The translations under genes were made by a program, and so were the position numbers. A stretch of DNA of 64,000 bases from Codonopsis lanceolata. Lineage: Eukaryota > Streptophyta > Magnoliopsida > Asterales > Campanulaceae. The notes under the pieces were generated by a model. It was not told where the DNA came from. It was given only the letters and a program-made list of their open reading frames with translations, and searched no databases. Positions 34,601-46,100 of the stretch are shown piece after piece (the stretch's first letter is position 1; each line of letters opens with the position of its first letter). The stretch lies in the NCBI GenBank assembly GCA_013146195.2, contig CM028381.1:59092744-59156743 (forward strand), written 5' to 3'.

Positions 34601-34778
34601 TTTGGTGGAAGAGAACAACAGACTTCATGAAGAACTCGACTACCGTTCTCTCTCCACCAGACAACCAACCTCTGACGATGATGAATACACCAGAAGAGTT
34701 GAAGAACTCGAATGCCAACGCAGAGAAAGAGAAGCAACCGACATAGCAAACAAAGGAAAAGGAAAAAGGCTGTGGTAG
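31682..34778 (+). pseudogene. Copia downstream ORF with intron after the start codon
   Basis: ATG at 31682-31684 is followed at once by GTAAGC. An acceptor TTTTTCCAG ends at 32027, and GTGAAATCATCTGC continues in frame, so the predicted intron is 31685-32027 (343 bp). The next exon opens VKSSAKSNTGKKK and carries HDIIPTLEPKMYL, GWIRGFPFSLSAK and LSIAEAKRAWEAMRG blocks, shared with 4709-7313. Lesions are a stop at about 32203 (where the other copy has Lys: CIDLKTV), frameshifts near 32470 and 32770, and stops in the proline-rich middle (33300-33890). The C-terminus (34335-34778) is a coiled coil with NAERERDLAITEERQ and ends KGKGKRLW. No transmembrane segment is obvious. The role is unknown; position alone recalls the env-like ORF of SIRE elements. 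Confidence 0.75.
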
Positions 34779-35156
34779 CTCATATTTTTCTATCCCTAAT
34801 CCTTTGTACCTATCTTGTTTTTGAAAACTCTGTAAACATTAAACTTCTTGTTTGAAATACAGATGTTCTCTCTTTTCAAAAACCATCTTCTGTTTAAATT
34901 CTTGTTACTTAAATTCATATATCTGCTTAGAATTTAAACATCCAGTTTAAATCTATTTGAAATGTTTATTACTAATACTTGTGCTGTTCCTTTATCTCTT
35001 CTATTTGTAAGCACTTAGATTAGCTTTTACACTTGAGGTGTTTTCTTTTTGATAGAGGCATGTTTGCAGTTATAAAACTAAAATATTTTCTAAACATGCT
35101 ATTATCTATCTTAAAGTTTTCATAGCCCTCATTTGTAAGTAATGATGACCAGATGC
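34779..35156 (+). other. Spacer between downstream ORF and PPT
   Basis: About 380 bp, AT-rich and non-coding. It is matched by 4326-4708 in the other copy, so it belongs to the element. Confidence 0.7.
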
Positions 35157-35170
35157 AAATAGGAGGAGAT
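35157..35170 (+). promoter_or_regulatory. Polypurine tract, Copia B
   Basis: AAATAGGAGGAGAT directly before TGTTGTTTCTC. Identical to the tract at 4312-4325 (inverted). Confidence 0.85.
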
Positions 35171-36406
35171 TGTTGTTTCTCATTGTATCTTGATTTGCAT
35201 TTGTTCATTCATTACATTAGGTTCTATGCTTAGCGGCTAATTGGGCTGCGTACCAGTTAGCGTGGCAACTATGTATAGAACTTTGCCTTAGAATAGTTTT
35301 CTAGACTTCACAGGTTCACCAGAAGACTTCTAGCAGCCTCTAGCGGCAGACCTTGTCTGCACTCGGACAGCATGACGTGTTCAAGACTTCCAGACTTCAA
35401 AGCTCAAGTGGATTATTTAATTCAAGCCTAAATCAGTTTGAATTTGAATTAATTAAATTATCTCCAGATCAACACTGACTTCTCAGACACGTCCCACCAG
35501 CTTTTCTGAAAAGCATGAAGACTTTTGCCTCCTGAAAAATGACAGAGCAGGTGAACAGACTGACACATACAGACTGTACCAACTATTGCAGGTTTGCAAC
35601 TCTGATTGCTCACCTGCCCGTTGCTGCAAAACAACTCTTTGCCATTCCATGCTCAGCTTCAGTTGAAGACGAAATCATCAAGATAGCTTCATGAATTTAA
35701 TGCATTCAAACTAATAGAGCTGTTACTCACTTCGTCTTCTCCAAGATCTCAAGAATGCCCAATCTATAAATACTACCATTAAAGACTGAAGAAAACAAGG
35801 CTCTAAATCTTCACAACAACATCAAGCTTTATATACTCAGTGCATTCAAGAGATCATCAACTGATCAACGAAGTCCTCAACAACAACAAGAAGATCTGCA
35901 TCAACCATTAATCCTTTGTTTCTTATTGTTGTTCCTTCTACTATTCTTCTGCACGTTGAATATTCTATTTTGTTTAGATATTCAATACCCCCACCCCTAA
36001 ACACAAGTCAAATATTTTGTACACGATCCATTAGACATTTCTGTAATAGAACTAGTGAAAAATATAGTGCATATTTAAATCCAAGGTTGACTGCCTTGGT
36101 GGTGGACGTAGCACTCTTTATAAGTGCGAACCATCTCAAAATACTTGTGTTCTTTACTACTGCTTTACACTATTTTCATATCTGTTAACTTATTCCTTTA
36201 GCAGCAAACTTGAGTAACCAGATAAGTCTATCGGTAGTGCTTCACCAGCAGACTTAGTCTGTCTTCCTTGCAAGACTTTTGCTACTTCAATCTTTTCAAT
36301 AGATTGAAAGTGCTCGTTTTAGGAATCAATACAAAAACTTTTAAGTGTTTAATAAGCTATTCAACCCCCCCCTTCTAGCTTATTATTGTGCCCTTTGAGA
36401 CTAACA
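35171..36406 (+). repeat. Copia B 3' LTR (about 1.24 kb)
   Basis: Begins TGTTGTTTCTCATTG and ends TTTGAGACTAACA, so the ends are TGTT/AACA. It aligns with 4311-2972 on the other strand, minus that copy's tandem repeat. TATA box TATAAATA is at 35765-35772. Short TTCAACCCCCCCC/CTAGCTTATT blocks near the 3' end are the family landmark also seen in the partial LTR at 2405-2971. Confidence 0.88.
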
Positions 36407-36410
36407 ATAC

Positions 36411-36920
36411 TGTTGTCCCATGAGTATCTATCATGGGTGCTGCTTGTTGCTGAGGAGCATTCCCGTGTGATCAGGCATGTGCTGAGGAGGATCCTCTCTA
36501 GGCGGGTAACTAGCAGTATAGATGCCCGGTTGATGGAGATCAGCGAGGATCTGGAAAGTTCAGGGCTGGTAGTTCCCCAGGTTTTGCAGGAGGACTTTCG
36601 GTGAGTGCACGGCCTTGGAGCTCAGGTGGCACGTGATCTTGATAAGGCGGGACCCAGTAATGCGCCTCCCAGACTAAGCAATGCAAGTCGGTAAAGTATT
36701 CCCCGAAGGACTGATGAAGCTGGCCCAAGTCAAGTTGGCAGACGGAGCAATGCTCACAGAGCTGATGGTGCTGGCCCAAGTCGCCCTGCTATTCAAAATA
36801 ACAGCGATACTGATGACGAGGAAGAGGACACATATGAAGATTCTCATGCTGGTGAGGTTGGGGCATCCTCTGCGCCTCGTAGATGTATCTGGTCTCAGCT
36901 AGGACCTCGCAGACGTTGAG
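36411..36920 (+). pseudogene. Antisense gene of Tat B, C-terminal exons (fragment)
   Basis: On the strand opposite to pol, an open stretch encodes LSHEYLSWVLLVAEEHSRV.. to PQVLQEDFR (36416-36600), a helical, charged segment. It stops at a possible donor (GTGAGTGC, near 36600). A second stretch (about 36680-36915) encodes acidic DDEEEDTYEDSHAGEVG-like residues before a stop. The second part matches 47870-48035 downstream of the PMD gene of Tat C. The N-terminal PMD part is missing, cut by Copia B at 36406. Confidence 0.6.
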
Positions 36921-37545
36921 GGACCATTTCTAAGCTGCATAACAAAATAGGGCTTTAGGGGCTATGGATATAGGCAGTATATGTATGTAGGTATCGGTAC
37001 ATAATGATGATAATCTAAATATATTAGACACCTATTCTTTAGTTGCACCTAATGGAGTTTTATATTTTTGATGTGTTGATTATTTATTTTGAGCCCTGTC
37101 ATAGTTTTTCTCTTAGCCAGTCAAAACCGAGACGAGCTGCTTTCCTGCCATAACAATTTTTCTTCCTGTGGTCACACATGTTTAATACATGTTTGACCCT
37201 TGTTCGACCGGACCCGAAGGCTGCCTACGTTCCTCATTTCTGAGGTTCAGGTCGACGTAATTCTTCCCCTAAAGGAAGATTCTTCTGTTGTTGGTGACCT
37301 GAATATGCTGAAGATTTTATCTGCTGGAGATAAAATGCTAGAGACTGCTTTCTCTCTCATTCTCCTTGTTTTTCTTTTGTTTTGCTCTAACTTTTGCCTA
37401 GACTGCCCTTTCGGGTTTTCAATCTAGCGATCCCTTATTCTCCTTGCATATATATTTTTTTATGCTCTAAATTTTGCCTAGACCGCCCTTTTGGGTTTTC
37501 AATCTAGCGATCTCGAGAGAGATACAGTTGCCAGACATTTTTTAC
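36921..37545. repeat. Tat B 3' untranslated region with 80-bp-spaced direct repeat
   Basis: Non-coding interval between the antisense ORF fragment and the end of pol. Two copies of a 48-bp unit (GCCTAGACTGCCCTTTCGGG core) lie at 37384-37432 and 37464-37511. Tat C has one copy near 48290-48335. GGCTGCCTACGT occurs at 37219 and again twice in the Tat C 3' region. The repeats may act in 3' end formation between the convergent genes; that is a guess. Confidence 0.6.
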
Positions 37546-38690
37546 TCATGCGTAATATCTTTTGAGCTTATCCATGTTGAAGGTCTGAACGAGGTCTTCC
37601 CCATCCTGATTGGTGAGGAGCATCGCACCTATTGATTGAATCTGCTTGACGATGTAGGGTCCCATCTAAGGAGATTTCCATTTTCCCCTAGTGTCGACAT
37701 AACTAGGGGGTTTTTCGCGAAGTACCAGGTTTCTTACTTGGATACTACGACCTTTGACTTTTTTGTTGAATGTTCGAGCTATTCGTTTCTGATATGCTGG
37801 AGTGTGTTCTAAGGCTAGTAGTCGTCGTTCATTTAACAGGGTTAATTCCTCGTAGCGCTGTTTGACCCAGTCGATTTCAGCTACATCCGATTCCATCATA
37901 ACTCTTAATGATGGGACCTCTATTTCAATGGGCAACATTGCCTCCATACCATAAGCTAAAGAATAAGGGGTAGCGCCAGTAGGTGTGTGGACCGAAGTGC
38001 GATAGCCCCAGAGTGCTTATGGCAGTTTTTTTGGCCAGTCTCTTCCTATTTCAGCCATTTTTCTGATGATATTTTCTAATGTTTTATTGGCTGCTTCGAC
38101 AACACCGTTTGCCTGTGGTCGGTATAGGGAAGACTTATGTCTCTAGATTTTGAACTCATCAAGCAATCGGTTCACTTCCCCTTCGAAGTGTGTACCGTTA
38201 TGAAAGGAACTCCGTATCTGTACATGATGTTGGCTCTGATGAACTCATACACCTTCCTGGCATTCAGTACTTTTTAGGTAGAGGCTTCTACCCATTTTGT
38301 GAAATAGTCAATGGCTACTAGGACATATTCGTGGCCATTGGATCCTTTTGGGTGAATTTGACCTATGACGTCAATTCCCTATGTTGAGAAGGGCCAAGGA
38401 GCTATGGAGTTGTACAGTATGTGCGGGGGAACGTGCTGCAGATTTGCAAAGCGTTGACACTTGTCACAATGACGCACCCACCAAATACAATCAGTTTCTA
38501 GCGTACTCCAGTAATACCCCTGTCGGATTACTTTCTTTGATAGCATATGCCCATTCATGTGTGGCCTACAAGTACCACCGTGCAGCTGGTCCATGACTCG
38601 TTCAGCTTTAGCCTGATTGATGCATAGCAGGTTTAACCCTTGGTAGTGTCTTTTGTATAGACTACTTCCACTGATCACAAATTACGATGC
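37546..38690 (-). pseudogene. pol: Integrase, C-terminal part of Tat pol (Tat B)
   Basis: The zinc-binding HHCC part is visible: LYKRHYQGLNLLCIN, then a His pair around HGG..PHMNGH, then C-x2-C in RHCDKCQRF (about 38650-38440). The core follows with GIDVIGQI and VAIDYFTKWVEAS (about 38380-38270). It then decays through frameshifts to the C-terminal PSYVDTRGKWKSP block (37680) and the MDKLKRYYA end with a stop at 37546-37548. Integrase inserts the cDNA. Confidence 0.85.
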
Positions 38691-39841
38691 CCACCTTCGT
38701 AGGGAGATTTTCCCTCTTTTGTCTAAATTGGGTGGATAGACTCCTTTCTGAAGCAAATTCATAATGTCTAGGTACCAGGGTTCGTTATCCTTTTCGGGAG
38801 TGGCATCAATTTTGAAGCAATATGCACGAGTTATCTTCTTCCCGACTACAAATGGCTGGACATTGATCTCTGTGGGAACTTTGACCAACGAAGCTAAAGT
38901 GGCTAAGGTATCCGCAAATTGATTTCTATCTCGCGGTAGATAATGAAACGAGATATTATCAAATTCTTTTGTTAAGGATGTCAATCGGGTATGATATAGT
39001 TGTAGCCGAGGATCCTGGATTTTCCATTTCCCTTTGATCTGGTTTATAATCAAAGCGGAGTCACCCAAGACTTCCAAGTCTTTAGCCCCTTTTCGGAGAG
39101 CCTCTTCTAGACCAGCAATGCAAGCCTTATATTCAACAGTGTTATTTGAGCGTTAAAATTCCAATCTTATAGCCAGAGGAATGTGGGAATCTTCTGGATC
39201 GATTAGCAGGATTCCTATGCCGAAACCTCTTTTATTGGCAGCCTCATCAAAGAACATTTGCCACTTGGTGTCACGATCAGTGATTTCTAGGACACCTTCG
39301 TCTGGGAAACTTGGCTCAAATGCATCTTTGGATTCTAAAGGTAGATCAGCTAAATGGTCTGCAATCACACTTCCTTTGGTAGATTTAAGTGTGACGTATG
39401 TGATGTCAAATTCGTTGAGCAAAAATGACCATTTAGCCAATCGGTTGGAGAGTGATGGCTTTCCGAAGATGTATTTCATGGGATCCATTCTGGATATGAA
39501 TTTGATGGATCGAGCTTGCAAGTAGGTTTTAAGCCTCTGCGTTGCCCAAACTAATCTTGTACAGCTTTTTTTCTAAGGCTGAGTAATTTAGCTCACTTTC
39601 CTTATAGCTTCCTACTTATGAAGTAGATGTCATTATCAATGTATGAATTTCTTTTTCTTGTGTGAGCATAGCCCCTACTGCCGTGTCTGTGACAGTCAAG
39701 TATAGGACGAAAGGCTTATGAGTATGCGGAGTAGCTAGCATTGGTGGGCTGACAAGGTATTTTTTGACTTTTTCGAAGGCTAGCTGGCATTCTTCGTCCT
39801 GCACTTGGCCGTTGTCTTTTCAAGAGCTTGAATAGTGGCTC
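38691..39841 (-). pseudogene. pol: RT C-terminus, RNase H and archaeal-type RNase H (Tat B)
   Basis: It opens at GAGCC with EPLFKLLK, the RT thumb/connection sequence that follows CEP. RNase H: CQLAFEKVKKYL, LYLTVTDTAVGAML, then MDPMKYIFGKP and FLLNEFDITYVTLKS. A second RNase H follows: WQMFFDEAANKRGFGIGILL (about 39270-39210), EVLGDSALIINQIKGKW (39075-39025) and HYLPRDRNQFADTLATLAS (38950-38890), i.e. the D..E..D..D layout of archaeal-type RNase H. This dual arrangement is diagnostic for Tat. A few frame breaks occur (near 39800, 39560 and 39155). Confidence 0.88.
39837..39841. repeat. Target-site duplication of Tat C, right copy (GGCTC = GAGCC inverted)
   Basis: Directly beside the LTR end GGGAACCTCAC (minus strand, 39842). 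With the copy at 15130-15134 it forms the expected 5-bp duplication, but only if the middle contig is inverted. Confidence 0.75.
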
Positions 39842-41597
39842 GTGAGGTTCCCTGGTGCGACTCGCGCCCGCGCCTGGATAGGGGTGCGCGTACGCATGAT
39901 GCGACACCACCGCCTCGCTCCATCCTCCCTTGTTTAGGGGAAGACGAAATCAAAAGTGCGAGAGGAGTGCTGTCTATATTAGCACGTTGGAATGTGCCTC
40001 GGTTGCCTTGAGTGGATTTTGTATCCAATATGGGAACTAATGGTTTCCCGCATCAAGTTATCCCTTGTTTAGGGGATACCAGGATATGGGAATGCATTAC
40101 CCTTTCATTCCCATTTTCCCTTTTTTAGGGGAAAACGGAAAAGTGCAAAAAAGGATATTGCGACGCCCCCACTATGGATTTATTAAAAATAGCCTTATGG
40201 CCCATTCAGATTACTATGGGAGCTTTGGGTTTCCGTATCAAGTTATCCCTTGTTTAGGGATACCAGATATGGGAATGCATCACCCTTCCATTCCCATATC
40301 TCCCTTTTTAGGGAGAACGGAAAGTGCAAAGAGGGAATGTTGCGAGGCCCCACCGAACTCGAAAGTTTTAGAGTCGCCATCTTTATTTTAAGGCAAATAA
40401 AGCAAAACCAAAGAAAAGAAAAATAAACCAGAGAAAAGAAAACGGGTTCGGAGGCTAAGTTACGAGTTGAGAAGGTGCTAGCACCCAACTCGCCCTTTCG
40501 GTCTCGAAAATGGTTTTTGGTCAAGTATGCTTATTGTCACATTTATTTAGCAAATAAATAAGGTATTAAAATGACAGGAAATTTAAACAAATACATTCGT
40601 GGCCACATTATTTACGGACTAAACCTTCTCCTTCCAATAATTACGACATATTTAAGAATATTTGGCCATTATAACGGCTCTCTTTACATAATATTTCCTA
40701 TTCTAATCCAAAGACAACGGCTTATATGGGCTACATTGCCGGATTTAAATAACAACTTTTAAAAAATAAATAAAAGACGTAAAATATAAATAAATAAAAA
40801 TAACGATGCTCTTAAAGGTTTTACCTTTAGAGCGGCGGTGTGCTCGCCTCCTTCGGAGAGGAGTCTTTTTGTTGTTTGTGTGGTTGTTGTTTTGAGTTGG
40901 GCGCTTTATTTCGAGGGTTTGGGCTTATCAACTCTAGAGTGACAGCTTATTTGGGTAGGTTTTGGCCTTTTGGTTGGGCGGAACCTAGACTTAGTTTATT
41001 GATTTTTCACTCGTTACTCCTGCGAGTAACGACTTACTTTGGGATTTTTGGACTGGGAAGTGAGGTGGATACCTAACAACTAGGCTAGGGATCACTTATA
41101 ACCTATGGGTTTTGATTTTGGCGTAGTTTGGGCGGGGTTTGAGACTCTAGGGGCTTCCACTCACCTATCTCGCACCTCTCGTACTAACCTATCGAATGAT
41201 CGCAGAAGCAGAGCTTCGCTGCGATTTTTCTATCGCGTAAGCTGAGCAGCTCAAATGAGAGGCCGGGGGTCTTTATTTATAGTAGAGGAGAGGGACACGC
41301 CGGGAATTTGTTGGTTTCTTCTCCGTGCATCAACAGCTTGTACCGCGTGCTTAAGGAGTTGTACCATTTCAATTCTGAGAGAGCGCATAGTAATGTGCAT
41401 GGTGCGGCCAAGGAACCCTTGGTGCGGCACCATGCAAGCTTCCAAGTTCGATTTTTGCACTTTCCCCTCGCAGCTTCACAAGATCCTCGCTTTTCGTGCA
41501 TTTTTGACTCCTCGTAACTTGACATTTGTTAAGTTTTAACAGCTCTTGATATTTTATGTCACCACACATACTGGGTACGAAATTGGGGTGTCTATGA
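39842..41597 (-). repeat. Tat C 3' LTR (about 1.76 kb)
   Basis: On the minus strand it starts TCATAGACACCCCAATTTCG at 41597 and ends GGAACCTCAC at 39842. It is near identical to 15135-16911, including the region upstream of the TATA box (TATAAATAAA on the minus strand, near 41280-41271). A long hairpin, GCATGGTGCGGCCAAGG pairing with CCTTGGTGCGGCACCATGC, lies at 41397-41435. The sequence before the LTR is the 3' region of a Tat element; the sequence after it is RT of Tat B. Confidence 0.88.
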
Positions 41598-43168
41598 GCC
41601 CCTCAACGATGGAGTCTACGGGTAACCTTAAGGCTTACTGAGTAGACGAACATCGTTGATAAACAAGAGACTCTCCAATTTCGTTCATTTAAGAACGGGA
41701 GAATGCAATTGGTAGCAGTTATAATGCACAGTTAACATGCTATCCAAACTCTATAACCTAGACATTTTTAGTCGGTTATAAAAAATTATCGCAGTTTTAA
41801 GCAAATATGAATTTAATGTGCTCTGATGGTCGGACCTACTAATGTAGGCTGCCTACGTATTCCCTATTAAAGGAAATCAGACCAAACGTAGTTCAGGCCA
41901 AAACCTAAACTACAACCAAGTGAGGATGTCATGTTCTTCGGGTCAAGCCCGATCGAGAACACAACGGAAAAAGATTTTTGTGTTTTCGAAAAAGCCGTAT
42001 TCTTCCGGTCCGAAACCGTTGTCAAATATGGTATGAAGATTTGAATGTTTTTCTGCCACCACATTTCAACCGGTCAATACCTTGTCGTTGAAACGTGTTA
42101 AGAAGAATTTTCTAAGTTATGTCTGGCTGGTCGCTGCCTTGTTTCCAAACATAACCCGAAAACTTTCAAATATCCAGAAAACTGCACTCGACCGATAAAG
42201 ATCCGTCGCCGAGCACGGCAAATTGATCATTCTTCAAGTATTTTCGAAAATTGTGAAGTGGAAAACATTCTTTTTCCTTCCTTTTCTCTCTCTCTCTCTG
42301 TTTTTTTTCTTTTTAAATATTCCTCTTTTTTTGTGTTTTTTGAAATATTCCTCTTTTTTTGTGTTTTTGAAATATTCTTCTTTTTTTGTTTTTTGAAATA
42401 TTCTTTTTTTTTTTGTGTTTTTGAAATATTCTTCTTTTTTTTTTGAAATCAAAACTCAATTTGAAAAAGAGTTTTTTTTTTCAAGAAAAACTTTCCTAAA
42501 AAGGAAATTATTCTAGAGTCAGGGTAAGAATACGGTACCTGACTTACCTTTTCGTGTCCAGGTGGCTACCGCGATTCGGCTGATCTTGGCATTTTTGCCA
42601 CTCTTGCTGGGGAATTTATTCCTTCCCTTTTTTATTGTGATGGTCGGACCTATCGATGTAGGCTGCCTACGTATCCTTTTTCAAGGAATCAGACCAAACG
42701 TAGTTCACCCCTGCTGGGGAATTTGGTCTTGTTCCTTTTCTTTTTTTTTTCTTTGATTTTTCTTTCTTTTCTTTTTCTTTTCTTTTTCTTTCCTTTTTTT
42801 TTTCCTGATCTGCTGGGGATGTTATTTCCTTTGTCCTTTGGCGAATGGTTGCCAATTTTGGTTAACAAGATTAACTTTGTTAACTTTTCCGTTAGGCTCA
42901 GGGACCATTTTGAGAACTTTGAAATCTGGGGACTAAAGTGTCGCAGATTCAAACTTTGGAGGGGAAAAGGGAAAATTCCCTTTTCCTTCCTTATAATTGA
43001 TGGGAAAGGAAAGGGAGAAGCTACTGCTTCTTCTTTTCTCTCTTTTCTTTCTTCTGAATTATTTCTCCGCCATTGCTGTTGCTGCCTGCTTCCTCTTTTT
43101 TTTTATTTTCTCTATTTTTGCTCCTTTTCTCGATTTTCTTCTGCCAATTTCAGTGTTTTACTTAGCAG
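41598..43168. other. Tat C 3' region upstream of antisense gene
   Basis: Non-coding. Two related blocks, GGTCGGACCTA..GTAGGCTGCCTACGTAT with GAATCAGACCAAACGTAGTTCA, lie at 41828-41900 and 42643-42705. Since the antisense gene starts at about 43169, this region should contain its promoter; the CT- and T-rich stretch 42990-43160 resembles a plant 5' UTR. Nothing else is recognised. Confidence 0.55.
42312..42452. repeat. T-rich minisatellite
   Basis: About five head-to-tail copies of a 24-30 bp unit containing TTTGAAATATTC separated by T runs and GTG. The Lys/Phe-rich open frames over it on both strands are artefacts of composition. Confidence 0.8.
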
Positions 43169-46100
43169 ATGGCATCTTCTTCGCGATCCAGGAAGGGGAA
43201 GGCACCGATGCGCCCGGAATCTGGTGGGAGGAGGAGAGAACCTCCTAGCTTGGTTCTGAATAGGCTCAAATATCCGTATTCCACGAATGATCGGGCAATA
43301 TTTTACGAGATCGGACACCCACGTGTCCAACCTTCCTCTCGACCATCGAAGATTTCTCTTTTCTAGAAATTTTCCTGGCTATTCTTCTCGATCCGCTAAA
43401 TTTCTCAGATGTTTGGGACTTTTGGAGCACTCCTGACTTTATTAGTGATTCACATGCATGTCCTATTTATGCCTAAATGATGTAATTAAGTGATAATGTA
43501 TGAAATTTCTATGATTTATTTTTGCGATGCATGATTTGAACTAGTGGTCACTATTTGACCCTACTATGCATGATTTATATTCTGAATGCAAATGAGGCTA
43601 TATGATGCATGTTTTACATTAAATCACATTTTTGCATGCAATAGAATCGCGAAACGGAATATTCGGAGTATAAATTTAATTTTTTCGAAACGCTTTTCGG
43701 GCATATTTTCGGATAAAAACAAGACAAAACAGATATTTTTCATACCCTTAGATCTATTTTCTAAACATGCAACTGCTGCAGGGGTATAGTAAATGCCACA
43801 AAGATATTTATTTTGATGATCGGTGGTACTTTATCTCCTTTTTAGCGTATCCCTATGGCAGCTTATTGGACAAATGAAATGTACATAATGAATGCATGAA
43901 TTATTCTACTTGATGCAGATGCAATGTAGAACACTTATAAGATGATGCATGAATGTTTTCACATTTTATTATACACATGGAAAATGTAGTTTTAATATGC
44001 ATTTCATGATATCTAAGATGCAAAATTAATTATTTGTGTGCAAAATATATTACACAAAAAAATATTTTTTATTTTTATGCTTATGGAAAAAAATGATGTT
44101 TATTTTTATGTAAGTTTATGTACATGTATGAAAACGGTATGTAACAATTTAAAGAATTATTTATTTTCTTTTTGTTATGAACAAGATTTTTTTTTCTTTA
44201 AGAATTTTTGAAGTATAAAACATGTAATATATTCATTATTTATTCAAAAGACTGTACAGAGAAGGAAATAAGGGTAAAGAACTTACCTCTTTTTTTTTTT
44301 TCAGTTCGCAGAAATTTGAAAGAGTGCGGGTATCATATATCGATGTGGTGAGATTTTGATATGTTACCCAAGTCGTTGGTAGAGGGTTCGGTTTTAGCAC
44401 CTTCCCTGCATTTTTTACCCACTTTACCAACTTTTTTCCCGCCTTTGATGTGCTTCGACTCTCGTGGGATACCACTCACACTTTTCATTTTAGTCGGGGA
44501 GGCGACCATGACCCCTTGCGATTTTGCCGCGACATGGGAATCCCTACCAAAGATAGAAACCCTGGCTCTTGATTTTACTCTCCGACATCGTAGGGAGGAG
44601 ATTGTGGATCTCCTGGGCTTCGAGCCTCGTTTTAAATCATCGGATGAGATATATATCGCCAGCTGCTCGGCAATGGCTTCTTAATAATGCCGGTACCACC
44701 GATGATGAAGTCGCTATTACTCGAGTGGCACGAGCGCTTTCTTCTTTCTTGGCACATCGCTTCTTGCCAACTCCTCTGCCACCCCGAGCCTCCGCCTTAG
44801 CTTGTCTTGCAGATTTTGATCGATCCCTTCGTATGATTGGGGACAGCTTTGTTTATCGAACTTTATGCTTCCATGGATAGCCTGCAACCTAATGATTCAC
44901 CGACCTCGAATGGATTTGCTCCAGCGTGGGAGGTACATGCCTTTTCCTGCCTTTTCATCATTTATTCATTTTTTCATCATTTCATCTCTTTTTTTTAATA
45001 TATATATATATGTATCATTTTTTTTATTTTGACAACATATTTATTTTTTTTCTTTTTTTTTCTTTTTTTGTGCAGTGTCCGGGCCTTCATTTTTCAGATT
45101 TTCGCCGGTCGCCTCTTATTCACCTGGTTTCCATATATGTCCCAATATGTTGACAAAGAATAGAGTGGATCCGACCGATGACGGTGGTTGTAATACTAGG
45201 GAAAGAGGTTGGAACGAATTGTTGGTTCGAGTCCCGGTTCGCGTGCACTTTCTTCCTCGGAGGCCCTGAGGACATTATCATACTACTCTTTCGATGTTAC
45301 GCCGGATATTGATGGTCTCCATCATGGTGGATTCTTTGTGGGCGGCCAGTGGTGAACCGTCAAACATCTGGTTTCTAATGGCTCCAGTGGCCGCCTCGCC
45401 TCCCTCGCTGTGATAGAGCCCGAACGACCGTCCGGCTCAAGATTTCGAGGAAATACCTCGCTCCCGCCGACAGATTATCCAAGGATGTCTTACGAGGATT
45501 TCCCTCGAGATTAGAGCCGCATCCCCCTCCTCCCCTTGTTGTGCCAGATCGGCATTCTCGATAAGCCACAAAGTCTTCCGGTCGCTTACATTCACCTCTT
45601 GACCTAGAACCCCGAGTGTTCACGGAGCCTCGATGATATTTTTCTACTTTCCAAAGATGAGTGGAGCGGTGGATTAGTAGAGTGTTCTTCCCTTGATAGA
45701 TTCCCGGAGGAGCTGCCGCGTCCTCAGGACATCCAGGTGTCCTCTTTCGTTTTTATTATATCATCATCCACCTTTATTATCTCATTTTTTTTTTTTATTT
45801 TTATTTTATTATATCATCATCATTTTTTATACACATTTTTTTCGAGACTAATATTTTTTCTTCATTTTTTTAGGTGAACGTGTCTACTTACAAGAAACCT
45901 GCCGCTGGGCTTCTTCAAAGATCGAAGCTATATCATAAATTGGCGATGAATTTTCTTGTAAGGAGCAGCTATGGTCCGATCGCCGAGATGACGATTTGAT
46001 GATGACATGACGATGATGATGATGATGGGTCGAGTCGGGGCAAGTGCAGGTCGAGGATTCGCAGGGTCCTGTGGTCGTGGGTGTGTGTGTCTCCAGCCGC

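Larger units (their letters stand above)
30715..36406 (+). mobile_element. Copia retrotransposon 'Copia B', 3' part
   Basis: Contains the end of RT/RNase H, a spliced downstream ORF, PPT and a full 3' LTR, in plus orientation. The left edge is cut by the Athila LTR. The right LTR edge lies inside the antisense gene region of Tat B (36407 onward), so Copia B inserted there. Confidence 0.88.
36407..39841 (-). mobile_element. Tat element 3' half of pol and 3' region (inferred: rest of Tat B)
   Basis: On the minus strand it starts at GAGCC (39841) with the RT sequence that normally follows CEP, then RNase H, second RNase H, integrase, pol stop at 37546-37548, and a 3' region carrying an opposite-strand ORF fragment. 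The 3' LTR is absent because Copia B begins at 36406. Coding quality here is much better than in Tat C, as in Tat B at 10631-15134. Confidence 0.85.

Noticed and set aside
31682..34778. A captured ordinary host gene standing alone
   Set aside because: A second copy in the same position relative to PPT and LTR (4709-7313) shows it belongs to the Copia family, although the ultimate origin may be a host gene.
42723..43259. 178-codon frame rich in Phe/Leu, possible membrane protein
   Set aside because: It derives from CT- and T-rich non-coding sequence upstream of the antisense gene, and the true gene start at 43169 is in another phase.
45990..46030. GAT microsatellite as a functional element
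   Set aside because: Ordinary trinucleotide repeat in a decayed exon; nothing links it to function.
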